Assembly (NCBI GenBank): GCA_041623475.1
Contig: JBFJWU010000172.1
Span: 1 to 7,276 of the forward strand
DNA: 7,276 bases
Reading direction: 5' to 3'
Source: JBFJWU01 sp041623475 [NCBI: bacterium]
GTDB lineage: Bacteria; J088
Positions 1-6,053 of this stretch are shown in pieces. Numbering within the stretch: position 1 is the stretch's first letter; each line of letters starts with the position of its first letter. A program made the position numbers and the translations under genes. The notes beneath the pieces were generated by a model. That model saw nothing but the letters and a program-made list of their open reading frames with translations. It did no database searches and was not told the origin of the DNA.

Positions 1-3
1 TCG

Positions 4-1353
4 TTATTGTTTGGTCTGGTTGTCGTTTGTTGTGTCCGGGCAGTCGGAACTGATCTCTTTGGAACTGCAGGATACGTACTCGACCGGATCGCCGCCAGAC
101 GCCGACAGTGATTCGGTCCGGTTGTAGTATTTGGACTCAAAATCCTGGTCGTTGTGGTCGTCACCTGTCGGCACGCCAGTTGCCGCGTCAAAGCCAAAGG
201 TGCCGCCCCACGTCGACCAGTACTCGCTGGTGCTCCAGTACAACAGACCTGGTTCACTGGCAAACGTTGCCGGACGCAACTTGCCGAAATTGTCATCGTG
301 CCCCGGAAGCGTACCCCAGATCGCACCTGGCGGCGTTACACTGCCGTCATAGTCCGGACGTTCAAAGTAGTTGACCGTGTTGTCCTGGTCGCCGGCGCCC
401 CAAAACCACGTTGCATCACCCGAACCGGACGTATGAAAAACCAGCGATGTTTCGGACTCCTTGGTGACAACAGAACTGAAGATATTTGTTCCCAGCCCGC
501 CGCCAAACCAGCGTCCAACTTCGCTGTTGTTGTAGTCAAAGTAGACGCCCGAGTACGACGATTTGTACTCGCCACCCCCCTCGAACCGCAGGTCCTTGCC
601 CGGCTTGAGTTCCAGGATCGTGTTCCGTGCCTGTTCATTTTCGAGGCTCAGGTATTCGTGCAGCCCGGTCACAAACTCGTACTCGCCGTTGGATTTGGAA
701 CCGGCATAGTGATTCGCGTCTTCGTCCACTTCCCAGCTCCACTTGCCAGCGACACGGCCGGCCTGGATGCTTCCGTCAGGCAGGTTGACCGGCTCCTTGA
801 ACGTAAACGACAACAGGAAACGGGATTTTTCCCAGAATCCCGACTCATTTGTCCAACCATAATGCACTTCTTCGGCCGCACCCATCGCAGCCCAGCCCAG
901 TTTGAAGTCGTGCTCGGGAACGGTACGGAACCAGTAGCTGCTTTCCTGGGTCACCTGTGTACCGTCCGTACCTGGCCACGACCACGAATAGGTCCGTCGG
1001 TACCAGCCGTCAACACCATCCGGTCCGGCCAGCGGACCTTCCCAGGGGCTGAGTTCCACACCCTGCTGGGTCGTCAGCTTCGCCGTACCGCTGTCGTCGC
1101 TGAAAACGGCTGGATCCGGTGAGACCGCTGACGGGGCACCGACACTGGCACCTCCTGATCCGGTCGGATTAGCCGCATTCTGGATTGCGCTGCTGATGGC
1201 CGTCCTGGCCGTGTCCCTGGCCGCTTCGCCAGCAACTTCGACGGTTTTGTCCGGGTCACCGGAACCAAATACATTACTGTTGCCCTCGCCACCGCAACTG
1301 GCCAGCAGTGCGGTCACTGCAAACATTGAAAAAACCAGTCTGATCCTTTTCAC
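4..1353 (-). CDS. Predicted outer-membrane lipoprotein of unknown function (449 aa)
   Basis: I do not recognise a family. The N-terminus is a lipoprotein signal: basic VKRIR, a hydrophobic stretch (residues 6-18) and the lipobox LLASC with the lipidated Cys at residue 20. Gly at +2 favours outer-membrane sorting under the Lol rule. I chose the GTG at 1353 because AAAGGAG (1362-1368) sits 8 nt upstream. A start at 1425 would put 24 extra residues ahead of the signal. Residues 21-95 are a low-complexity Gly/Ser/Ala/Asp linker. Residues 100-420 are rich in Trp, Tyr, Phe and Gly and predicted to be mostly beta, with a YWST...YWST repeat at 372-381. Two C-terminal cysteines (429 and 437) could form a disulfide. 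The reading frame is intact and ends in TAA at 4-6. A surface or cell-envelope role is inference; no catalytic motif was found. Confidence 0.8.
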   Translation of the reverse strand: MKRIRLVFSMFAVTALLASCGGEGNSNVFGSGDPDKTVEVAGEAARDTARTAISSAIQNAANPTGSGGASVGAPSAVSPDPAVFSDDSGTAKLTTQQGVELSPWEGPLAGPDGVDGWYRRTYSWSWPGTDGTQVTQESSYWFRTVPEHDFKLGWAAMGAAEEVHYGWTNESGFWEKSRFLLSFTFKEPVNLPDGSIQAGRVAGKWSWEVDEDANHYAGSKSNGEYEFVTGLHEYLSLENEQARNTILELKPGKDLRFEGGGEYKSSYSGVYFDYNNSEVGRWFGGGLGTNIFSSVVTKESETSLVFHTSGSGDATWFWGAGDQDNTVNYFERPDYDGSVTPPGAIWGTLPGHDDNFGKLRPATFASEPGLLYWSTSEYWSTWGGTFGFDAATGVPTGDDHNDQDFESKYYNRTESLSASGGDPVEYVSCSSKEISSDCPDTTNDNQTKQ

Positions 1354-1361
1354 GTCCTGCG

Positions 1362-1368
1362 CTCCTTT
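1362..1368 (-). promoter_or_regulatory. Ribosome binding site deciding the lipoprotein start
   Basis: AAAGGAG on the minus strand lies 8 nt before the GTG at 1353. It places the start exactly at the beginning of the lipoprotein signal peptide, which rules out the upstream in-frame ATG at 1425. Confidence 0.75.
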
Positions 1369-1408
1369 GTCAGGGTGATCGAAAATCCATGCGAGTATCG
1401 TAGTCAAA

Positions 1409-1423
1409 GGCGAAAATTTCGCC
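1409..1423. other. 15-bp palindrome after the CHASE gene (weak terminator or operator)
   Basis: GGCGAAA-A-TTTCGCC has perfect 7-nt arms around one base. As RNA it would fold to a 5-6 bp stem with a 3-5 nt loop. It begins 3 nt after the TGA of the CHASE gene and lies in the 73-nt gap before the lipoprotein. On the minus strand only three T residues follow, so it is a poor intrinsic terminator. It could also be an operator, since a TTGACT that could serve as a -35 box for the lipoprotein follows it. No convincing -10 accompanies that box. Confidence 0.3.
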
Positions 1424-1426
1424 AAA

Positions 1427-2401
1427 TCAGACCTGGTCAGCTCGCCGGGGATACAGGTACCTCATCGACACAACCGCAAATCCCAGCAGGACGACGACGC
1501 CGATCACGATATGTCCGAATGGCGTGCACTGGCGTACCCAGGTGGCGTTCCATGTCCGTCCCCCGACAGAAAGTGAATTACTGCGTCGCAACTGGACGCC
1601 CCACGGTGGCACCGCCGGTCCGATTTCCGGTGTGGATTCAAATAATCGAATTCCAAAACGCTGGTCTTCGATCCAGAGCCCCGGAGCCCGCGAACCGACC
1701 GGCCCAATCAGCGAATGGATCAATTGTGAGATATCGTAGACCCCCAGTACAACCCCCCGCAGTGCGGCCACCCCCGATTCGCCACGAACCCAACCGTCCC
1801 CGACAATCGGTCGAATCAACAAAAATCCAAACTGATTGGTTGCGCCCTGCACAAGCACAACCGGATCCGTCGCGACCTGGCGGCCTGTTAGCGCGGCTTC
1901 GTCCAGTGCGCTGCGACGAAGTTTTTCACTGTATAGGTCAAGCCCGACGACCTTTTCATTGCCCCCTAACGGCACAACGATACGCACGGGAAAATAGAGT
2001 GGGCGTGTTCGGGCCCGCACCGCCTGCCCCGTCCTCAACAGTTCGCGAATCTCAAAACCCGGGTAGTCCGCCTGTGCGGCCTGTTCGAACTCGGCCCGAT
2101 CGTCGTCGCGAACGAGCGGGATCCATTCCAGCGCCCGGACCCCTTGATACACCGAGGCCGCAGTAACCGCACGATCTACGAATTCTGTCCCGGCTACCGG
2201 CCCGGAACGCCGCTGGACTGCTGCCCCCAGTCCGTCAAGCAACCGGCTGTATTCGTCCAGCCCCGACTGAATCGCCGCTTGGGTGAGCTGGACATCGCGG
2301 TTAAACTGGCGGTCCTTGCGAACGTGGTCGGCAGATGCGGCAGCGACGGCTATTCCCGCACCTGCTGCCAGCAGGACACCAACCCGGACTTGATCCCGCA
2401 C
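1427..2401 (-). CDS. CHASE-domain membrane sensor without an output domain
   Basis: The 324-residue protein has a first membrane segment (about residues 7-23), a periplasmic region, a second membrane segment (about 297-314) and then only some ten residues ending YPRRADQV. The periplasmic part matches the CHASE extracellular sensor family: ALEWIPLV at 90-97, followed by a R..FE stretch, YFPV at 136-139, GNEKVVGLDLYS at 147-158, then R..AL..A and the TG at 172-173, and VLVQ at 182-185. CHASE domains normally bind small ligands and pass the signal to a fused histidine kinase, GGDEF/EAL or cyclase domain. Here nothing follows the second helix before the TGA at 1427-1429. The start is GTG at 2399-2401, 9 nt after the ACAD large-subunit stop. 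AAAGGA upstream overlaps that stop and is about 12 nt away, slightly far. The gene is probably cotranscribed with the ACAD pair. Ligand and partner are unknown. Confidence 0.85.
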   Translation of the reverse strand: MRDQVRVGVLLAAGAGIAVAAASADHVRKDRQFNRDVQLTQAAIQSGLDEYSRLLDGLGAAVQRRSGPVAGTEFVDRAVTAASVYQGVRALEWIPLVRDDDRAEFEQAAQADYPGFEIRELLRTGQAVRARTRPLYFPVRIVVPLGGNEKVVGLDLYSEKLRRSALDEAALTGRQVATDPVVLVQGATNQFGFLLIRPIVGDGWVRGESGVAALRGVVLGVYDISQLIHSLIGPVGSRAPGLWIEDQRFGIRLFESTPEIGPAVPPWGVQLRRSNSLSVGGRTWNATWVRQCTPFGHIVIGVVVLLGFAVVSMRYLYPRRADQV

Positions 2402-2410
2402 GCAGGCGCC

Positions 2411-3661
2411 CTATCCTTTACCGGTTGGGATGTCCTTGAAGGCAACGCCCTTGTCCGGTCGAGCATCGCCCGGCAGACCCAGGACCCGTTCGCCAATGAT
2501 ATTCCTCAGGATTTCGTCGGTACCGCCGGCAACCCGGAATCCCGGTGCCCCCAGAAGGACCTGTTGCCAGAACGCTCCCTGGATCGCAGTACCCGGGTCG
2601 TCTACGACGCCCGCTTCGCCCTGCAGCTCCAGGGCCAGGTCTGCGGCCTCTTGCAACATCGGCGCCGCGACAAGTTTGCCAATCGATGCCTCCGGTCCCG
2701 GCACTGTTCCCCTGGAAATCGCCGTCAGGATTCGCAGGCCCGTATACTTGAGGCCGCGCGAACGGACAAAAATATCGGCCAGTCGCTGGCGGATCGCCGA
2801 GTCTTCAATCGCCAGGTGGCCGTTGACAGACGCCCCACGGGCCAGTTCAGCCAGGCTCTCCAGCCCGAAGCCTCCGCCCCCGCCGGCCCCCAGGGCAACC
2901 CGCTCGTTCATCAACGTCGTCAAGGCGACCCCCCAACCACCATCGACCTCGGACAATCGCTGGCTGTCAGGAATTCGGACATCGGTAAAAAACACTTCGT
3001 TGAAATCCGCAGCACCCGTAATCTGCCGAATCGGCCGGATTTCGATACCAGGCGATTTCATATCGACATAGAAATAGGTAATTCCCTTGTGTTTGGGCAC
3101 ATCCGGGTTTGTCCGCGCGACCAGGATCCCCCAGTCCGAATAGTGGGCTCCAGATGTCCAGACCTTCTGGCCGTTAACAACCCAGTCGTCGCCGTCGCGT
3201 TCTGCACGCGTCCGCATTCCGGCCAGGTCGGATCCGGCTGCGGGTTCGCTGAACAACTGGCACCAGATCTCTTCGCCGGACAACAATTTCGGCAGGAACC
3301 GGTCTTTTTGTTCATCCGTGCCGTGCGTCATAATCGTCGGGCCTGCCATTCCCTGACCGATCGCAAATATCCCGGTCGGCGTATCGAACCGGGCCTCTTC
3401 CTGGTTCCAGATCGAGCCAAAAATCGACGACAGGCCCCGCCCGCCATACCGCTCGGGCCAGGTGATACATGCCCAGCCTGCATCGGCTTTGGTTTTTTGC
3501 CATGCCTTGGCCCGACGAACGGTTTCATTAATGTCTTCGTCCCGTTCTGCAAATGGCCCGGTACGGCCCGCGTCAGCGTCAGGCCGGGTTGCGTTCTGTT
3601 CCAGCCAGGCTCGGGCCTGGGCGCGGAACTCGGCTTCTTCCTGCGAGTCGTTAAAATCCAT
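2411..3661 (-). CDS. Acyl-CoA dehydrogenase, large (catalytic) subunit of a heteromeric FadE pair
   Basis: This 416-residue FAD-dependent acyl-CoA dehydrogenase introduces an alpha,beta double bond into an acyl-CoA thioester. Visible motifs are WPERYGGRG (68-76), the FAD/substrate-loop signature FSEPAAGSDLAG (137-148), WTSGAHYSDW (168-177) and the C-terminal GGTDEILRNIIGERVLG (379-395). By hand alignment to MCAD, the usual C-terminal catalytic Glu (YEGT motif) is Gly379. NERV at 252-255 puts Glu253 in the helix-G position used as base by isovaleryl- and long-chain acyl-CoA dehydrogenases. Layout and length resemble the larger partners of the mycobacterial alpha2beta2 FadE enzymes of sterol side-chain degradation. 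The ATG overlaps the small-subunit stop by one base (TGATG), so translational coupling is likely. Substrate is not determined; a branched, steroid or long acyl-CoA is possible. Confidence 0.93.
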   Translation of the reverse strand: MDFNDSQEEAEFRAQARAWLEQNATRPDADAGRTGPFAERDEDINETVRRAKAWQKTKADAGWACITWPERYGGRGLSSIFGSIWNQEEARFDTPTGIFAIGQGMAGPTIMTHGTDEQKDRFLPKLLSGEEIWCQLFSEPAAGSDLAGMRTRAERDGDDWVVNGQKVWTSGAHYSDWGILVARTNPDVPKHKGITYFYVDMKSPGIEIRPIRQITGAADFNEVFFTDVRIPDSQRLSEVDGGWGVALTTLMNERVALGAGGGGGFGLESLAELARGASVNGHLAIEDSAIRQRLADIFVRSRGLKYTGLRILTAISRGTVPGPEASIGKLVAAPMLQEAADLALELQGEAGVVDDPGTAIQGAFWQQVLLGAPGFRVAGGTDEILRNIIGERVLGLPGDARPDKGVAFKDIPTGKG

Positions 3662-4743
3662 CAGGCAACCGCCTTTCGATCCAGTTCGGCCATGACCCGT
3701 TCACGCCAGGTTCCGATCCCCCGCAGTTGCAGCGCCAGCATTTTTGACCTTTTGAAGAACAAGTGGGGATCAGCCTCCCACGTGAATCCGATACCGCCAT
3801 GAACCTGCATGTTTTCACGTGACGCAAATTCAAATGCATCGGTCGCACTGACCCGGGCACACGCGGCCGCCAATGGCAGGTCCGGTGCTTTGTTTTCCAG
3901 GGCCCACGCGGCGTAATAACAATTGGACCGAGCCAGTTCAACCTTGACAAACATGTCGACGATCTTGTGTTTGATCGCCTGGAATCCGCCGATCGGCTGG
4001 CCGAATGCATAACGCTCCTGGGCATAAGAGGTTGCCATCCGCATCGCCGCCTCGGCGCCGCCAAGCTGCTCGAATGCAAGGATTGCCGCTGCTGAATTGA
4101 TGACGTCATCAAGGACGGCCTGCCCCCGCTTCTCCAGGACAACCGCCGGCGCGTCGCCAAATTCAATGTTTGCCACCGTACGCGTTCGGTCGATTCCCCG
4201 TGCCGAAGTTCGCCGAACGCCGGGACTGTCGGCACGCAACATTGCAATTGCAGGTTCACCGTCTATTTCGCAGACAACGGCAAATGCATCAACGACCATT
4301 CCGTCAACGACGGAATGTGCTGTTCCGGACAGTGTTCCGCCAGAAACCCGGCAATCGCCAACGCCGGTTCCCGCCCACGCAACGACGATTTCGCCGGCGG
4401 CAATACCCGGTAGCCATTCTGATTTCTGCTCGCTGCTGCCGGCCTGCTTGATTGCCTCTGCCGCCATGTAAATCGTCGGCGCAAACGGAACCGGCGCGAT
4501 GCTCCGGCCCAGTTCCTCGGCCAGCATGACCAGCTCCAGGTAACCGTATCCACCGCCGCCGTAGGCTTCCGGTATCGCAACTGCCGGCCATCCATTTTCA
4601 ACAATTTTTGACCACAGATCGGCATCGAAACCGTCGCCACGATCCATGACTTCGCGGACACGAACCAGCGAACAATGGTCCTTCAGCAATGCCCGAGCCG
4701 AACGGCGCAGCATTTTCTGTTCGTCGTTAAATTCGAAATTCAT
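3661..4743 (-). CDS. Acyl-CoA dehydrogenase, small (probably non-catalytic) subunit
   Basis: This 360-residue protein has the acyl-CoA dehydrogenase fold. It has an N-terminal helical domain (IPEAYGGGGYGYLELVMLAEELGR, about 57-80, with P58 and the YGGGGYG loop), a degenerate middle beta domain (about 118-205) and the C-terminal helical domain, with YAQERYAFGQPIGG at 240-253 and QVHGGIGFTWE at 313-323. The middle domain lacks the FSEP..GSD signature of its partner. By hand alignment, the helix-G base position is Ala (about 218) and the C-terminal base position is Leu (about 338), so neither known catalytic Glu is present. It probably contributes FAD-binding residues to a composite site with the large subunit, as in the ChsE-type alpha2beta2 enzymes. 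GGGGGA lies 7 nt before the ATG at 4743. It follows the R2lox gene by 25 nt. Confidence 0.92.
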   Translation of the reverse strand: MNFEFNDEQKMLRRSARALLKDHCSLVRVREVMDRGDGFDADLWSKIVENGWPAVAIPEAYGGGGYGYLELVMLAEELGRSIAPVPFAPTIYMAAEAIKQAGSSEQKSEWLPGIAAGEIVVAWAGTGVGDCRVSGGTLSGTAHSVVDGMVVDAFAVVCEIDGEPAIAMLRADSPGVRRTSARGIDRTRTVANIEFGDAPAVVLEKRGQAVLDDVINSAAAILAFEQLGGAEAAMRMATSYAQERYAFGQPIGGFQAIKHKIVDMFVKVELARSNCYYAAWALENKAPDLPLAAACARVSATDAFEFASRENMQVHGGIGFTWEADPHLFFKRSKMLALQLRGIGTWRERVMAELDRKAVA

Positions 4744-4768
4744 TCAATCTTCCCCCAGGATACGACCG

Positions 4769-5695
4769 TCAAGCCGCTTCAACATCGATATCCAATGACT
4801 GTGTCTCGACTTCGGCAACCGTCTGTTCGCGGGCCTTGCGGATGCGCCGTAGTCGTTTTTCGTACTGCCCCTCGGCGAATCGCATGATTTTTTGGGGGTC
4901 CGCGTCGTTGGGCATACCGCCAACCAGCTCCTGGGTCGCCGCAAGGTTTTCGTTCAGGTATTTGAACGCAATGACCCGCAGTTCTTCCATTCGTGCCTCG
5001 GCCTCGGGCCACAGATCAGGATGTTCGGCGATCAACCTGGAGATCAGGAAAACCCCGTAGGCGATATGACGCGACTCGTCCTGCCGCAGTTTCTTGACGC
5101 CCTCGTAATACCCCGGGAAATACTTGCCGTCCGTCAATTCCATCTGGTAGTCGGCGCCAAAATATCCGGTTTCCGCCAGCACACCCTCGATGATCATGTT
5201 GTATGTAATTGACGCTCGCAGCTGGTTGGCCGGTGACGGGTCTTTGCGAAGCACGCCCATGGCCTCGGGCAGGATTTCAAAGAATATCTGCTTGTAAGTT
5301 GGCGACAGGTATTTGTCCAGTTTGGCCGGATCCTTGCCGGTAACTTCACGAATGTAATGTTCGAAAAACTCAACGTGCTTGGCCTCTTCAAAAAGAAACG
5401 TCGTCAGGTACATCTCTTCTTCGATCCGCCCCTCGTCGGCAACAGCCATTACCAGTGGCAAAAGGTCAACAGTTACCGACTCCTCGCCCGCCTGGAACTG
5501 GGCCAACCCCCCGACGAAACTGTTCTGCAACTGGTACGGCAGTGCCGCGTATATCTTTTTGTCCTGCTCAATATCAATCTCCAGTGGATCCCATTGCCCC
5601 AGTTTCTTGGCCTTGCGATACAACCGCATTGGAAATGAATCTGTCTGGAACCGGCGTTTGCCGGTTGTAACCAGTCCGTCTCGAATCTGGGTCAT
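4769..5695 (-). CDS. R2-like ligand-binding oxidase (R2lox), Mn/Fe-dependent
   Basis: The 308-residue protein is a ferritin-like four-helix oxidase related to ribonucleotide reductase R2 but of the R2lox group (Mycobacterium tuberculosis Rv0233, often misnamed nrdB). All six expected metal ligands are present: Glu71, Glu104 and His107 (EAKH, 104-107), Glu170, Glu207 and His210 (ESRH, 207-210). Val74, three residues after Glu71, and Tyr165 match the residues that form the tyrosine-valine ether cross-link characteristic of R2lox. The family carries a Mn/Fe cofactor, activates O2 and holds a long-chain fatty-acid-like ligand in a remodelled cavity; its physiological reaction is unknown. Length matches the family (about 300-315). 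No nrdA-like large subunit is nearby, which argues against a reductase role. The ATG at 5695 follows GGAGGT by 8 nt. It is the first gene of the unit containing the ACAD pair. Confidence 0.92.
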   Translation of the reverse strand: MTQIRDGLVTTGKRRFQTDSFPMRLYRKAKKLGQWDPLEIDIEQDKKIYAALPYQLQNSFVGGLAQFQAGEESVTVDLLPLVMAVADEGRIEEEMYLTTFLFEEAKHVEFFEHYIREVTGKDPAKLDKYLSPTYKQIFFEILPEAMGVLRKDPSPANQLRASITYNMIIEGVLAETGYFGADYQMELTDGKYFPGYYEGVKKLRQDESRHIAYGVFLISRLIAEHPDLWPEAEARMEELRVIAFKYLNENLAATQELVGGMPNDADPQKIMRFAEGQYEKRLRRIRKAREQTVAEVETQSLDIDVEAA

Positions 5696-5703
5696 GGTTA
5701 TGC

Positions 5704-5709
5704 ACCTCC
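5704..5709 (-). promoter_or_regulatory. Strong ribosome binding site for R2lox
   Basis: GGAGGT on the minus strand lies 8 nt upstream of the ATG at 5695. It fixes the start and rules out longer in-frame extensions. Confidence 0.8.
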
Positions 5710-5733
5710 GAATTTGAATCCGCCCTGGTTCGC

Positions 5734-5762
5734 AGATTAGTGATTATTGACTCGCGTGTCAA
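5734..5762 (-). promoter_or_regulatory. Candidate sigma70-type promoter of the R2lox-ACAD-CHASE unit
   Basis: On the minus strand TTGACA (plus positions 5757-5762) is a perfect -35 consensus. A 17-nt spacer leads to TAATCT (5734-5739) as -10, a 3/6 match; ACTAAT two bases nearer is an alternative with a 15-nt spacer. The expected transcript start is about 5727, giving a leader of about 30 nt that includes the GGAGGT site. The weak -10 is the main doubt. Confidence 0.5.
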
Positions 5763-5763
5763 T
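5746..5763. promoter_or_regulatory. 18-bp inverted repeat over the -35 box, candidate operator
   Basis: ATTGAC-TCGCGT-GTCAAT has perfect 6-bp arms separated by 6 bp. One arm contains the -35 hexamer of the candidate R2lox promoter and the rest covers part of the spacer, so a bound dimer would block RNA polymerase. Dimeric TetR-, GntR- or MarR-type regulators often bind sites of this layout. The regulator is not identifiable; the TIGR02147-like protein encoded divergently is one possible candidate. Confidence 0.45.
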
Positions 5764-5924
5764 CTACTTTCAGACGCCGCGCCGAAGCACCCGGCGTACA
5801 GCGCTGATACGGTCGATCCGGTTCGTTGCGGGTGCCCGGCACTCGCCGCAGCCACGCGCCTTCATGGGCAGGGATTGCGACACGCCTCGCAGGGCGATGC
5901 ACCGCCAACCAGATCAATAAGTAA

Positions 5925-6053
5925 TTACACTCTCTAATATATTTATAGATTATTTATTTACTTTCTAAACTATTGCCCTTATTGTTATTTTTTAATTTTT
6001 GGTAACATACTATTGACTTTGTTTTGTATTCATGATAGATTAGCGCTTGAATT
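5925..6053. other. AT-rich island in the divergent intergenic region
   Basis: From about 5925 to 6050 the composition changes abruptly to mostly A and T, with runs such as TAATATATTTATAG and TTATTTTTTAATTTTT, while the flanking coding DNA is GC-rich. It holds the promoter of the downstream regulator and may be curved or bound by a nucleoid-associated silencer. It contains no believable gene. The rest of the intergenic region, 5764-5924, is of ordinary composition, and I see no gene, repeat or clear terminator in it. Confidence 0.6.
6013..6041 (+). promoter_or_regulatory. Promoter of the TIGR02147-like regulator, nearly leaderless
   Basis: TTGACT (6013-6018, 5/6 to consensus), a 17-nt spacer and TAGATT (6036-6041, 4/6) form a well-spaced sigma70-type promoter at the edge of the AT-rich island. 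The expected start of transcription, about 6047-6049, lies only 5-7 nt before the ATG at 6054, and no Shine-Dalgarno sequence precedes that ATG. A weaker alternative with a longer leader is TTGTTA near 5983 followed at 18 nt by CATACT. Confidence 0.5.

Noticed and set aside
154-1122. Long plus-strand open frame opposite the 449-aa lipoprotein
   Set aside because: It is antisense to a gene with a lipoprotein signal and good ribosome site; its translation is Arg/Pro/Val-rich with no domain, as expected of a shadow frame in GC-rich DNA.
1375-2166. 263-codon plus-strand frame
   Set aside because: Its Pro/Arg-rich translation lies antisense to the CHASE gene and no ribosome site was apparent.
2144-3802. 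552-codon plus-strand open frame across the CHASE and ACAD genes
   Set aside because: It is antisense to clear CHASE and acyl-CoA dehydrogenase motifs, and its translation shows no recognisable fold. Its length comes from the codon bias of the genes opposite.
4769-5695. Annotation as ribonucleotide reductase beta subunit (nrdB)
   Set aside because: The Val74/Tyr165 pair, the ligand set and the lack of an adjacent alpha subunit point to R2lox rather than a true reductase subunit.
5832-5842. GTGCC-C-GGCAC palindrome
   Set aside because: The arms are only 5 bp around a single base, no T-tract follows on either strand, and it lies between divergent starts where a terminator is not expected.
5740-5937. 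65-codon plus-strand frame in the divergent intergenic region
   Set aside because: It starts inside the R2lox promoter and operator, has no ribosome site or recognisable motif, and ends in the AT-rich island.
5945-6042. ATAGATTA direct repeat at 5945-5952 and 6035-6042
   Set aside because: An 8-bp match within about 125 bp of AT-rich sequence is easily chance, and the second copy is explained by the -10 box.
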